DNA of 64,000 nt. It comes from Symsagittifera roscoffensis. Taxonomy: Eukaryota; Xenacoelomorpha; Acoela; Convolutidae. The notes beneath the pieces were generated by a model. That model was not told the DNA's origin. It saw only the letters and a list, made by a program, of their open reading frames with translations, and did not search any database. The stretch spans positions 62,424,054 to 62,488,053 of the forward strand of contig NC_087066.1 in assembly GCF_963678635.1 (NCBI RefSeq). The letters are read 5' to 3'. Below, piece after piece: positions 10,311-21,337 of the stretch. Each line of letters opens with the position of its first letter. The first letter of the stretch is position 1. Both the position numbers and the translations under genes were made by a program.

Positions 10311-11770
10311 TATTTTTATAAGTTTGTCAAACTCCTCAAATGCTAATTTATAGCTAGACATAATAGAGTTGTTTTTGGCTAGAAGTAATCAAGAAGTTTT
10401 TTTTTTCAGAAATATCGGATAATTATAAGAGTTAGCTTTCAATATGGTCTTTTCGTTTTTACTAGATAATAGGGCAAAAATTTGACAGAGTTAGAAGGTT
10501 AGAAGGTAAGTAATCAGCTGTAATGAGAATGAGTGTAGACCAAATAAATTTTCGAGATTTGTTTATTTTGGATGTGTCAAATAATTATATTAATTTGCTT
10601 CAATATGAATTTTCTATTTTATTCGGTAATATGGAAGAAAACTTGAGTTTAATTTTTATTTTCAAAATTTTGATGTTCAAGAAGTTTTTTTTTGTAGAAT
10701 TTTCAAAGATTTGAGTTGAATTACTTGAGATTTAGGATGTTTTGCTTATTTTATAAATGTTTCTCGTATCAGGAAAAAAATGGCCTAAGCTGGCGTCTCT
10801 TAATATTAGAAAGTTTTCATTAAGGTTAAGTCAATATAATTTATTATAATAGATTGTTATTGATTATAAGCAACTGGCTTTTGAATTTTTTTCACTAATT
10901 CTAGTTCATTTGTAACCCATTATAAATCAATTAGAATCCATTGTGATTCAACAAACGTCACCACTTCCGTTTGTTTTGTTTTTTGTTTGTTCTTTGTTAT
11001 TTTTTTTTTCATTTTTTCTCAATTCATTTTTTTAAAGTTTTTTTAAAAAAAACTTCAAAAAAACCTTAAAAATGCCTAAACATGATAATATACAAATCTC
11101 TTAACTTTAACTAGGTAGTTTCGTCGCCTCTGTAGGGCACAGGCTGCCTTCTAGCCGATGTAACTTCGACCGAAAAATTAATATTGACATAAGGCCATAA
11201 ATTGTATAAATTGTTAGAATTATACTGGGTAAGACTCATATTAAAAATACTTTTTACTTTATTTTTTTTCTGCATCAGCTAAAGTCTCCTTTTACTGGGA
11301 TGGTTCCAGGATAGGATCGGACCTGCTTTTCAGCTTCTCTTAAGTTTTATCTTACTTTAAATGGTCTAGGTTGGCAGTTAGTATGGTAAATGGTTTTCAA
11401 GAACAAAGAAAATTTTGTGAAATCACTGGATTTGAGTTTTCCTTTTTTTAGAAGGAATGAATAATGCAAGCTAAAAAACTCTTTTAAATATCTTTTTGTT
11501 TCCTAAAACCATTTACCATTTTTACTGCCCATCCCGATCAAGATGTGTTCAACTGCATATCAAATTGTAGAGCCGAGTTTTAGTTTTTACAATCTGTGAT
11601 CACAAACTGTAATTATAATTGCAATAGTTTTGACCACGAAAACTGTTAATATTCATTTATTATCGATGGAACCTCACTGCGGGATTCTTCTTGATCTAAA
11701 TTTCGCACTGATAATGTGTAAAAGAAAAAGATTCATAAATTGATATTGTAAAAAAAACGTTCATTCCTAC
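10311..11770. other. Non-coding AT-rich stretch
   Basis: I see no supported gene. A short A/T-rich hairpin (AAGTTTTTTTAAAAAAAACTT) lies near 11034. The plus-strand frame at 10523-10714 is low-complexity and probably chance. Confidence 0.5.
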
Positions 11771-11774
11771 TAAT

Positions 11775-11925
11775 TGATCAATTTAACCGAAAAACTATTT
11801 CAGATACTTTTCAGGGATCTAAGAATTATAAAGCCTTGCCAAAATGCATTACATTTTGTCCCGGCTTCAAGATTCTTTGTTCCCTGCAACGTATCTGAAG
11901 TAGTTTTTCGTTTAAATGATCTCGA
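11775..11925. repeat. Foldback (inverted) repeat, arms ~73 bp
   Basis: The left arm (11775-11847) and right arm (11850-11925) are imperfect reverse complements with almost no spacer. Matching blocks include CGAAAAACTA-TTCAGATAC, CAGGGA, AAGAAT and CAAAATG. The plus- and minus-strand reading frames here mirror each other only because of this symmetry. It could be the ends of a decayed transposon collapsed together, or a foldback element. No flanking duplication was found. Confidence 0.75.
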
Positions 11926-13725
11926 TTACATTGAACAATCTGATCCCTGCTATCTTTTACTTGATTTCGGAAGCTCATAATCCTTAGGTCTTCATTTGCA
12001 CAATGGCTTAGTGAATTGCGCCAATTCTTTTCCTGACTGTTTTTCAATCAAAGGAACCTTTGAATTGTCTCACCAAAAAATTTATGTTTTAACACTAGTC
12101 TGGGCACAAAAATGATAACAAAAAAACCAGTCAGGATTGATGCTAAGTGTGTGGTGCAAAGAAACGTTGTAAAACCTTTGCTTCAAATTTAACTTCACTA
12201 AGTTCAATTTTTATAGTTTTGTTAATTGAATGTTCCTTTAGTTTTATAAGACTTGGAGCACTCATCTAAAGGAAAAAAAGTAGTCGGGTGTGCTTTCATA
12301 TATCTTGTTCACGCAAAAAAGGTATTACAGACATCAATTGAGGTAGAGCTATGTATCATAATAAAACCTTTTGAATCTTAAAAATTTTTCAAGAGAAATA
12401 TAAAAAATTTTCTCAGTGACAAGAAGCTAATTTTGAAAAATAAGTAATGAGAATGTAGAAATAATAGTTTTGGAAACCTAATTTTGACCTCAAATTGAAA
12501 AACGAGTAAACAGAGAGTAAAACAATGAAAAAACAGTTCTGGAAACCTCAGTTAGTCTGATTCTAATCATACAGTTTAATTTCAGTTCATGAATGTGATT
12601 TAAGTTGGCCGAAGCGAAAATCAAAGTTTTCTTCAAAGCTTTAAACATCTTTTGACAAGCAATTGCTATTGATTGTGTGTGAAATTTTTCGTCTGGTGTA
12701 CCAAAGATCGAAACGTTTCCCAAATTCTGGATGATTTCTTTCATAAATGATTTGTGCTTTTCTTGCCAATACTTTGTTGTTACGACTTTTATAAGTGGCT
12801 TTTAGAAATTATTGTTTTCGTGAGCTCAAATTTGAAACATTTTTACCTGTGATCAATTTTCGTGAAAACAATGATGGTTTGAAGATTGCCAGCTTGGCTT
12901 TTTTATGATTCGATTTTAACGGATAAAATGAAATTTAATCCGTCTTAGAAACTGATCCAATTTGAATTGAGGCTTGATATTTTGTCTATACATTAATTTG
13001 TTATATGCAAAATGTATCATTTTGAACTTAATAGCATGTGGGAGAATATTTTTCACAAACATTTTGGAATTTCAATCCATAAGAGCTCGCTCAAACCACT
13101 GTCGGAGCATTCAAAGTATCGCCCTGATACGAGCAAACTTGCTGTTCAGACTTGCTGAATGTTTATGATTTGGTTGGTTTTTTTATTGAGTCAATTTTTG
13201 ACTTGATAACTAAGCATTTTCGACGGAAGTTTTATTATATCATCTGAGAAATACTGTTGAGCTCAAACAATTACTTGTAGTTGTTCTTGGTTGGGTTACG
13301 GTGGTTTGAAAAACTGCTAATTTGGTCGAGTTGTGATATTTAACGCGTGACATCATGCGTTCTTATAACACACGTAAGTGGCGAGTTATTGCGTTCCAAA
13401 TTGCAATGAGGCGAGCAATTTAGCCCTCTCAAAACAATAAGAGACGCCTAACACGACCGTTGTATCTTACAAAGCAGTTGAGGGACAAAAAGAAGAAAAA
13501 AATGTATATATATATATTTTGTCATTTATTCAACCAAAAAACCTTTTAATTGACCATACAGTGGAGTCGGAACATTCAGAGCCATGCCCTGTTAGGTATA
13601 CAAACAGTCTTGGTAATTTCATAATAAGCGGTTGACGATTTTTAATGAGGTACGAATTACACATTCTCAAAAAATTCTGGTTTCCAAAAATTTCATCAAC
13701 CACTGTTGAAGCAGAAGTTTTGCAA
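11926..13725. other. Non-coding stretch
   Basis: No supported gene. A fragment around 13085-13165 (inverse of GCTCGTATCAGGGCGA, then GAATG and GTCGG) is a distant relative of the repeat family described at 44499-45031. Confidence 0.45.
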
Positions 13726-16700
13726 CTTCCAGTAGTTACTTCGTAATTATTTTTGTCTTGTTTTTTATTCCAGCAACAAAAATTCATTCTCAACCTAAGT
13801 CGGCAAAAAATGAAGCATAGAAGTTTTGTAATAATAAAAAGTTTCGCAAAACTAGAATAAAGTATGACAAGCTTTTTCTCCGATTTATTCGGATAGCCTT
13901 TATTTCCCTTTGTTGCTACTCACCGATAACAAAGTTCAAATTGGGTGTCGAAGGATTCACCCGCATTTTTGTAGTTGAAGATACTTTCACTCAGTCCAAC
14001 TGGTAGGCAAAACACAAACACTTAGTATAATTTCTTCAGCATACTATTTACTAACGAGAATTGAGATTGACCAATTGTCTGGCATGGAAATCCATTGAGT
14101 TATCAGTTCTCTCCCTAGTGTATTACTTCATAAATTATCTAAATTATAGTGACATATCACTGATTCAATTATGACATAGCTATCTTTGCGAATACAAACC
14201 GGGGTATCAGCTGCGAACTCTCAAGATAGGTTACAAATCTTTATCTTTTCTTATCATTAAAATTTGAGACAGAGCTCAAACTCGCAGTTCCACCGAGTTT
14301 TTAAGAGGATTGAGACATAAGGGGATAAACGCAAAAAACTGCCACCTCACCTCCATTTTGAATACTGCAAAAAAACTGATTCATTTCTTTGTAAAAACTC
14401 GTTTCTACCCTAATTTCCTAATCCTATCAACTAGAGAAAATATTCAAAGCAGTGGGATGGGACTGTAATCTAGGGCAAAGTTTATCCAATCAAGGCAACA
14501 TATTTGAACTTTTGGTTGTCGCCCGGGCAGAGATAATTCAAAAAAACTGTTTAATATTCGTCGAGCGGAATTTTTCTGAAAATTTTGCGTTTTGAACTCA
14601 AATTTGGTAAAAAACGGAATTTCTTTTTCAACAATGAACAATTTTTCACTTACAAACATAAAAAATATTTAATAGGAAGTTTTGGAGGCATACTGTGACT
14701 TTATCATCAGTGTTAGCTGTGGTTTTATTATTTCATTTTGAAAATTAAACGTTTTTTTTCTGTGTAGATCGACCAAATAAAAAGTTTTTTGATTAAACTG
14801 ATACAAATAACACAAATTTAGCTAATACTTATACAAATACAAATACAAAAGCAAATTCCAGTCGTTACTTCGTAACTTTTTTGTGTTTTTTTCCTGTTAC
14901 AGCAATACAAATTCATTCTCTAACTAAGTGTGCAAAAAGTGAAGCATAAAAATTTTGTAACAATAAAAATTGTCGCAAAACTAGAAAAAATGTAACAACC
15001 ATTTTCTCCGCTTTATTTCACCGAGTTCTTAAGAGGATTGAGACATAAGAGGATGGGCACAAAAAACTGCCACCTCGCCTCCATTTTGAATACTGCAGAA
15101 AAACTGATTCATTTCTTTGTAAAAACTCGTTTCTACCCTTATTTCCTAATCCTATCAACTAGAGAAAATATTCAAAGCAGTGGGATGGGACTGTAATCTA
15201 GGGCAAAGTTTATCCAATCAAGGCAACGTATTTGAAATTTTGGTTGTTGCCCGGGCAGAGATAATTCAAAAAAGCTGTTTAATATTCGTCGAGCGGAATT
15301 TTCCTAAAACTTTTGCGTTTTGAACTCAAATTTACTAAAAAACGGAATTTCTTTTTCAACAATGAACAATTTTTCACTTACAAACATAAAAAAATATTTA
15401 ACAGGAAGTTTTGGAGGCATACTGTGACTTTATCATCATTGTTAGCTGTGGTTTTATTATTTCATTTTGAAAATTAAACGTTTTTTTTCTGTGTAGATCG
15501 ACCAAATAAAAAGTTTTTTGATTAAACTGATAGAAATAACACAAATTTAGCTAATAATTATAAAAATACAAATACAAAAGCAAATTCCAGTCGTTACTTC
15601 AAAGTTTTTTGTGTTGTTTTCCTGTTACAGCAATACAAACTCATTCTCTACCTAAGTGTGCAAAAAGTGAAGCATAGAAATTTTGTAAGGAAAATTGTCG
15701 CAAAACTAGAAAAAAGTGTAACAACCGTTTTCTCCGCTTCATTCTGATAACCTTCATTTCCATTTTTTACTACTCGCCAGCGGAAAAGCTTGCGATAAAA
15801 AAGTTTCAATTGGGTGTCGAGTGGGTTACTCGCATTTTTATAATCGAAGGTATTTCCATTCCGTCCAACTGGCACGCAAAATTTAAACGCTTAGAATATT
15901 TTCATCAGAATACTATTTTGTAACGAGAACTGAGATCCACCAACTGTCTGGCATGGAAATCCATCGGACTATCAGCTCTCTCCCTGGTCTATTAATTTAA
16001 AATTTTATCTAAACTATTGTGGGATATCACTGAATCAAATCAATTAAGATTTTTTGTCTTTGCGAAAACTAACAGGGGTGTTAGTTGCCAACTCTTAAGA
16101 TAGTTTACAAATCTTTATCTTTTCATCTCTTCAAAATTTGAGACAGAGTTCGAGCTTGCAGTTCCACCAAGCTCTACCATATTTTGAGACTTAAGGGAAT
16201 AAACATAAAAAAACCGCTACCTCGCCTCGAACTTTGTACTGCAAAAATTTTAATTCATTGTTTTTGTAAAAACCTGTTTCTACCGTAATTTCTGTGTCCT
16301 ATCAATTAAAGCGGTGGGATTGAACTATATTCTAGGGCAAAGTTTATCCAACCAAGACAACATGTTTTAAACTTTTCGTTGTCGCCCGGGAAAAGATACT
16401 TCAAAAAAGCTATTTAATTTTCGTCAAGCGGAGTTTTTGTATTTTTGCATTTCAGACCCAAATTTTGTAAGAAAAATGGATTTCTTTTTCAACGATGAAG
16501 GATTTTTGACTTCCAAACATAAAAAATAAGCAAAATTATAACAAAAGGCAAAGGCCAACTTATATGACCTTGGTTTGAACTTGAAAGAAGAAAAAGTATA
16601 CATACAAATTATATATTAACCTGCATGGCTGAAGCGGAATTGAAAAGTAATGAAATAAACGAAGAAATCTTGAAATGTATCCTGTTTATAGCCCCAAGTT

Positions 16701-17045
16701 TAAATTTGTTTGCTTCTGACTTTCTTTCAATCCACTGAACTAAGCTTAAAACTCCCGAGGGAATGAAAGTAAATAAACGGCAAGCACAAGTCCATAGTTT
16801 AGGGTACTCGCTCATGGCGCAATGAACAAAAGGCAGAACATTATATCAGCCAATCAGAAGCAGTGATAAATATGTCACAAATCAGTGAAATTTTTGGATT
16901 TTAGACTCAAGATTAGTGAAAAATGGATTTCTTTTTCAACGATGAACGATTTTTCACTTACAATTCATTGTCATCAGACTTTATCATCTCATTTCGAAAA
17001 AAAAAACACTTTCTTTGCGTAGATTGACCAACTTTTTTTGATATA
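13726..17045. repeat. Diverged tandem array of ~1.1-kb units
   Basis: Three direct copies begin at TTCCAG(T)..GTTACTTC markers at about 13726, 14856 and 15586. A second marker (TTAAGAGGATTGAGACATAA or variant) is at about 14293, 15022 and 16167. Copies 1 and 2 are very similar after that marker, but copy 2 lacks about 400 bp between the two markers. Copy 3 is more diverged and has extra sequence at about 16540-16915. Minus-strand frames of 68-87 codons recur in the units (13530-13793, 14444-14659, 15648-15875, 16609-16815). They may be exons of an unknown gene or chance. I do not recognise them. Confidence 0.75.
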
Positions 17046-17194
17046 ACTCATACAAATAACACGATAGAAAATTTTTGTAGTTTTAACTTTTGGAAGTTAC
17101 GGAAGCGTATGTTAAGTATTTATAAAAAACTCAAGAGGGTACCTACTTACCCGGGTCGAGATTGAGTCTTTATTACCAGTCGGTCGTGATCAAA

Positions 17195-17345
17195 TTTTGA
17201 TTTTTCCAGATATTGCAGGCCAAAGCAGTGTATCCGCGACCGATGCGACCGGAAATTAACCGCGACCACCAGTGCGATCAAAGGAAATCAAGTGCGACCA
17301 GCAGCGCGACTGAAGGAAATTGACCGCGAACAGGGCGACCAAAAA
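17195..17345. repeat. GCGACC-rich degenerate repeat
   Basis: CGCGACCA / GCGACCGG / GTGCGACCAGC motifs recur every 20-30 bp. They share the GCGAC core with the minisatellite on the far side of the giant retrotransposon, so this is probably the outer edge of the same array. Confidence 0.6.
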
Positions 17346-17689
17346 AATTACCGCGACCAGTGTTTGCAATTTATGTTTCCTGACTCGAGCCATCTATGAC
17401 CCAATTCATCCATATTTCAATTATGTTTGACTAGGAAAAACAATCCGTGGTCCGAAGAGTTCAGAGCAGTTTTTCATCAGAAAGAAATTTAGACCGAGAA
17501 GAAACGTCTCAATTGAGTTCGATTGGGAAAATCTTTCAACTGCTTTCGATTGAGGGTATTTTTAGAACGAATAGATTTCAACTGACGAATACCTTACAGA
17601 ACTACCAAAGAGGTTTTAGGTTCAAGCTAAGTACTAAATGTTTGTCGTTTATTGGTTTGATCAAACTATTTTTTGTCTGCTTATGACTT
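17346..17689. other. Non-repetitive spacer
   Basis: An open plus-strand frame at 17447-17686 (79 codons) has no recognisable motif. Nothing else is seen. Confidence 0.4.
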
Positions 17690-17764
17690 TGTCGCAGCTA
17701 GTTTTGCGACCATTGCGCGACTTATTTTTTGACCCCGTTGCAACTAATTTTTTCGCCCATGAGG
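17690..17764. repeat. Minisatellite, left of the retrotransposon insertion
   Basis: Units such as TTGCGACCATTGCGCGACT and GACCCCGTTGCAACTAATTT resemble the ~23-bp units at 42206-43260. The last one (GCCCATGAGG) is cut at the LTR. Joining it to GCTACTAATG on the far side, counting AGG once, restores a unit of normal length. Confidence 0.75.
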
Positions 17765-18650
17765 TGTAACATTCGCCCAAATATCACACAGCGACGGAGC
17801 GTAGAAAAAGTACCTATTAACGACTGGCAGGCGTCAGTTACCTTAATTCTACTCGTTTTTCACCGTCTCGACCTTGCCAGTTGATTTTCTGGTCTGTCTA
17901 GGGCAAAGCAAAAAGTTACCATTTTTAGGCCATCAGTCAAACGACTTTTGATCAGCTTTCGTTTACATGCGAACACAACCACATAGCTGAGTCTCGGATC
18001 CTCAGACTACGTGATTGTCATTAAAAACACGGCTCAAACAACCTATTTTATTATGTTTTTGTGTGACAGTTCTATATTAAATCCATTGGAGATGGATTGA
18101 CCCTTTCCCTTTCCTAGCTACTCATGCTCTGAAATATTAAATAATAACGGTGTTAATTAAGATCTATGACATTATAGCAGCTATACAGTCAGTCTATACA
18201 GTCCCTTCACATAGACAGTCTCTGGGGGACCAAGCCTCCGCTCCCGTAATATTCTTGAGATAACACTCTTATCTCTTATTCTTCGTGTCCCGGGAGGGTT
18301 CCGTGGTATATTTCTTCCCCCACTGAAGCCTCCTTCTCCACAAATTTCCGTCGCTAAGGTTCTTATCGTGTGTTATTGCCACGATAAGAGGCTTCGTATT
18401 TTTCGTCTCAGATACGACTGTTCTTCACAATTTCTGTCGTTGTTCTGTCTTTCGTCTTTTTTATTCAAAATGGCCGTCTTTTTTCTATTTCTCAGAAATG
18501 TTCATTCTTCAATCGAAATTTTAAAAATAAAAATTCTAGAACATTCTGACCCTCCTTCGCAACACTTTTTTGTTCATAAGGCCTTTAGTCGTTCTTTTTT
18601 ACGTCGCCGGAAGGTTGTGCTGTGTCTGTGTCATCTGGCAGAATGGCACA
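17765..18650 (-). repeat. 3' LTR (886 bp)
   Basis: A direct repeat of 41314-42193. On the element strand it starts TGTGCC and ends TTACA. A possible poly(A) signal AATAAA lies at 18047-18052 on the minus strand. A perfect 9-bp stem (CTTATCGTG/CACGATAAG) lies at 18361-18387. Compared with the other LTR it has three substitutions and a 6-bp TGTGTC duplication near its 5' end. No promoter element is clear enough to call. Confidence 0.95.
18361..18387. other. Perfect 9-bp hairpin inside the LTR
   Basis: CTTATCGTG, a 9-nt loop, then CACGATAAG. It is conserved in the other LTR at 41910-41936. It could shape the R region of the RNA or a 3'-end processing site; that role is inference. Confidence 0.6.
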
Positions 18651-18664
18651 TACTCCCCGGACAA
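18651..18664 (-). promoter_or_regulatory. Polypurine tract for plus-strand priming
   Basis: On the element strand, TTGTCCGGGGAGTA directly abuts the TGT start of the 3' LTR, which is the required position for the plus-strand primer. It is short as a purine run (GGGGAG). The same 12-bp core is found at 29335-29346 and, with at most one change, at four places in the spacer near 31.8-31.9 kb. Confidence 0.7.
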
Positions 18665-19396
18665 GTCTCCATCAATGTCCCTATTGATCGCATAACACCG
18701 GGTTATCGTCAAGTAGTTATCCAGTTTTCTGTAATCAATCTTACAAATTGCATAAGAAAATGAAATTTATCTACTCCACCTCAACTCACTACGTGTTCAC
18801 AAATGGCATCGTACTACATCTCACTGCCTTTCAACATTTTCACAAAATTTGCACCATGAGGAGTGTCCCAGATAAAATTTCTTTTCTGACTACTTACGTC
18901 GTCTTGCCATAAAACTTCTTTTTGCTCTTTTGTGATTAAAAAGTGGGACGTGGCACGGCCACGCACCCGTTAAAATTAACTTAACATTACTCACCAAGTA
19001 TAATCAGTCATTTATGCGGTCCTTTCAATATTAAAACTAAGAAACTCTGTGGCTAGGAAAGTTCTTGAGTTACCCACCCTTCCAGAGCGAGTTTACTCAA
19101 ACTTACCATGTCGCCACACAGTGAAGTTATGTCTTACACAGGTTAAAAACTTCAGTCGTGAATAAATAGGTAAATATACTCACCTAGGTTCCTCATATAC
19201 ATACATAAATAGCCATAACTAAAATCAACAATTTCAACAATTTTAACAATTGCAACATTATAGTTTGGTCTGACCAAACTAGATCAAAACAAAAAGTTTC
19301 ACAAGTTCAATAATCAAAACTTGGTTGATTTGTTCAAGTTTTTACACACAAAGACAATCAAGTTTTCTCTCCTTCTCTTCTCTTCTTTGGTCATCT
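18665..19396 (-). other. 3' untranslated region of the giant element
   Basis: About 730 bp between the last ORF and the 3' LTR. AT-rich, with an AACAATTT-type simple repeat near 19225. No reading frame with coding character is seen. Confidence 0.6.
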
Positions 19397-21337
19397 TCAT
19401 TCCATCACTTCTCCATCTTGATCTTCGCTGTCTTCCAACACTTTCTCCAGCATGTCCATGGAGTTGCTGGCCGTGCCCCAACTCTCCTGTTCCAACAGCC
19501 TCGGTTTGCAGCAAGGTAGCAAGTCCACATTCACCTTCTGCTCCCGGTTCCTGCAAAAGCTGTTGTGAAGACATAGGCTCACGTTTCGTTCTAGGTCAGC
19601 TCTTAAGACCTCTTTCTTCTCCTCTTCAGTAACACAAGGCGTTCCAGCTACCCGCTTCACCGCTGTGGTGACCGCGTTTCTGTGCGTCAGGAATGCTCGT
19701 TTATAGGCTCCTGGTCCTATATCTAGCTGGAAAGATTGATAGGCTTCCGTGTTCCTTGACATGTGACGCTTCGCGCGTTCATACATCCATGATGTCATCA
19801 CTGCACGGAACCAAGGCATCAATCTTTGCCTTGACCATATTCTTTCAATGACTTTAGGTATCCTCAGAACCTTGCAGGTGGTTCTGAAAAGATCCAATTC
19901 ACGACTCATCTTCACGTTGCTCAGCTGCTCAGGAGTCGGCACGGCCGTCTCCTGCTGACTTGTGTCTGCGTTAGCCTCCAGCCATCTCACTGCTAGCATG
20001 GCGCTAACCACCACGATTGACACTTGTTGATTCTGATCGGGCAACCCCGTGGAGTAAAACTCCTCCACGTCCCATACTAGCATCAGATTCCCGCGTTTGG
20101 GGTACCACAACGTCTGCGCCAAGCAGTGGCAAGGATACTCCCCATGGGTCCTCACTATGTTCCTTCGGGTCCGATACCCTGAGGCTCCCAGCAACGGTTC
20201 CACTTCCATCAGGATTCTATGTAAATCGTCTTTCTCTTCTATGGTGGGGAATTCAGTGGGTAACGCTCCACTCGCTTTCTGTTTCTGGAACTCACTCACG
20301 TTACCTTCGTTCAGTCTCATGAACTCTTCACCCACAACGTCTTGCAACTCGCCTTCAGATCTTTTCGGGACTGCCCGAAAGATCTTTGCCAACAAGTCAT
20401 ATGACCTTTCTGACATTCTGGCCAACCTCACGCACTTTGGCCAAGAGAAAAGTTGGTCAACCAACACTTGTTGCGTCCTAGCATCCATCACTACCATGTG
20501 CGTAGGATACTTGCTATTACAATATGGCGCGGAGCTTGAACCCACCATATATTTTGAACCAGTAGGTCTGTGATAGGCTTCACTATCCTTCAGATTCATT
20601 TCGTTTTCTAGAGCTTCTCGCCAGCCTCCAATCTTCTGCTCTGTCTGTAATGCTCCAGGGAATATTTCCACGCTGAGGGACGTCACTAGCTCATGGGCAC
20701 GCTCCAGGCGCTCGAGTGATTCTATCGAACTCGTCATGCTACAAAATCCCAAAGCTGTGATCAGGTTCACGTCCGTAACCCCATGGCAGTCTGCAACCAA
20801 CTCTATGGCACTCTTATCTGACATGCTCAATCTTCCGTACAATCGTGCCAGTTGTCGATGCTGCTCGCTCAGCGTAATCAGGCAGTGTCCCAAGTTGCAA
20901 ACATGCCCTTCCATCCTACTTTGTTGAGCCAAGCATGTGCCTTGCTTCAACCAATCGCTCGATGGACTTTCCTCAGGCAGCTCCGTGGATGGATTGATCT
21001 TCCGCTTCGTCGACTTCATGGCCAGCAGATGGTGTATCATGGCCAGATCATGTAAACTCGCATCATCATCTAGGTTTAACGTAATATCCGCCGTCATGTC
21101 CCAGATTAAACCGGCATTAGGATGAGGGCACCAAGAAGGCTTCATGAGTTCCCACATCGTCACTAGACTGGTTTTCAGGGGACCGTCCCAAGAACCACAA
21201 TCAAAACTCACTTGCCCCTTTAGCTCGGGAACCGAGGGTTCGACCACTCGTTCTTCCAAAATAATTCCCAGCTTGGGTTGTTCCACCATCAGCATCCCAG
21301 TTTCTTTAATACGTTCGACCCAGAAATTGAGTACCAT
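19397..21337 (-). CDS. Accessory ORF E, 646 codons, unknown function
   Basis: An open frame from an ATG at 21335-21337 to a stop at 19397. I do not recognise it. It is a soluble-looking, mixed-charge protein without signal peptide or clear membrane segment, so it is not a classical env. Cysteines cluster near the C-terminus (CLHNSFCRNR, then LPCCKPRLL) and around CHCLAQ. It overlaps the end of the upstream ORF by 49 bp in another frame. The E frame reads sensibly for about 12 codons before its ATG (EAYFDYEQV), and D's last ~20 residues look unnatural. D and E may therefore be one protein split by a frameshift, recent or programmed, near 21365-21375. Expression is probably from the genomic or a spliced element RNA. 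Confidence 0.8.
   Translation of the reverse strand: MVLNFWVERIKETGMLMVEQPKLGIILEERVVEPSVPELKGQVSFDCGSWDGPLKTSLVTMWELMKPSWCPHPNAGLIWDMTADITLNLDDDASLHDLAMIHHLLAMKSTKRKINPSTELPEESPSSDWLKQGTCLAQQSRMEGHVCNLGHCLITLSEQHRQLARLYGRLSMSDKSAIELVADCHGVTDVNLITALGFCSMTSSIESLERLERAHELVTSLSVEIFPGALQTEQKIGGWREALENEMNLKDSEAYHRPTGSKYMVGSSSAPYCNSKYPTHMVVMDARTQQVLVDQLFSWPKCVRLARMSERSYDLLAKIFRAVPKRSEGELQDVVGEEFMRLNEGNVSEFQKQKASGALPTEFPTIEEKDDLHRILMEVEPLLGASGYRTRRNIVRTHGEYPCHCLAQTLWYPKRGNLMLVWDVEEFYSTGLPDQNQQVSIVVVSAMLAVRWLEANADTSQQETAVPTPEQLSNVKMSRELDLFRTTCKVLRIPKVIERIWSRQRLMPWFRAVMTSWMYERAKRHMSRNTEAYQSFQLDIGPGAYKRAFLTHRNAVTTAVKRVAGTPCVTEEEKKEVLRADLERNVSLCLHNSFCRNREQKVNVDLLPCCKPRLLEQESWGTASNSMDMLEKVLEDSEDQDGEVME

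Noticed and set aside
18368-18763. 131-codon plus-strand frame repeated at 41917-42297
   Set aside because: It lies in the LTRs and runs into different sequence at each end, so it is repeated only because the LTR is repeated.
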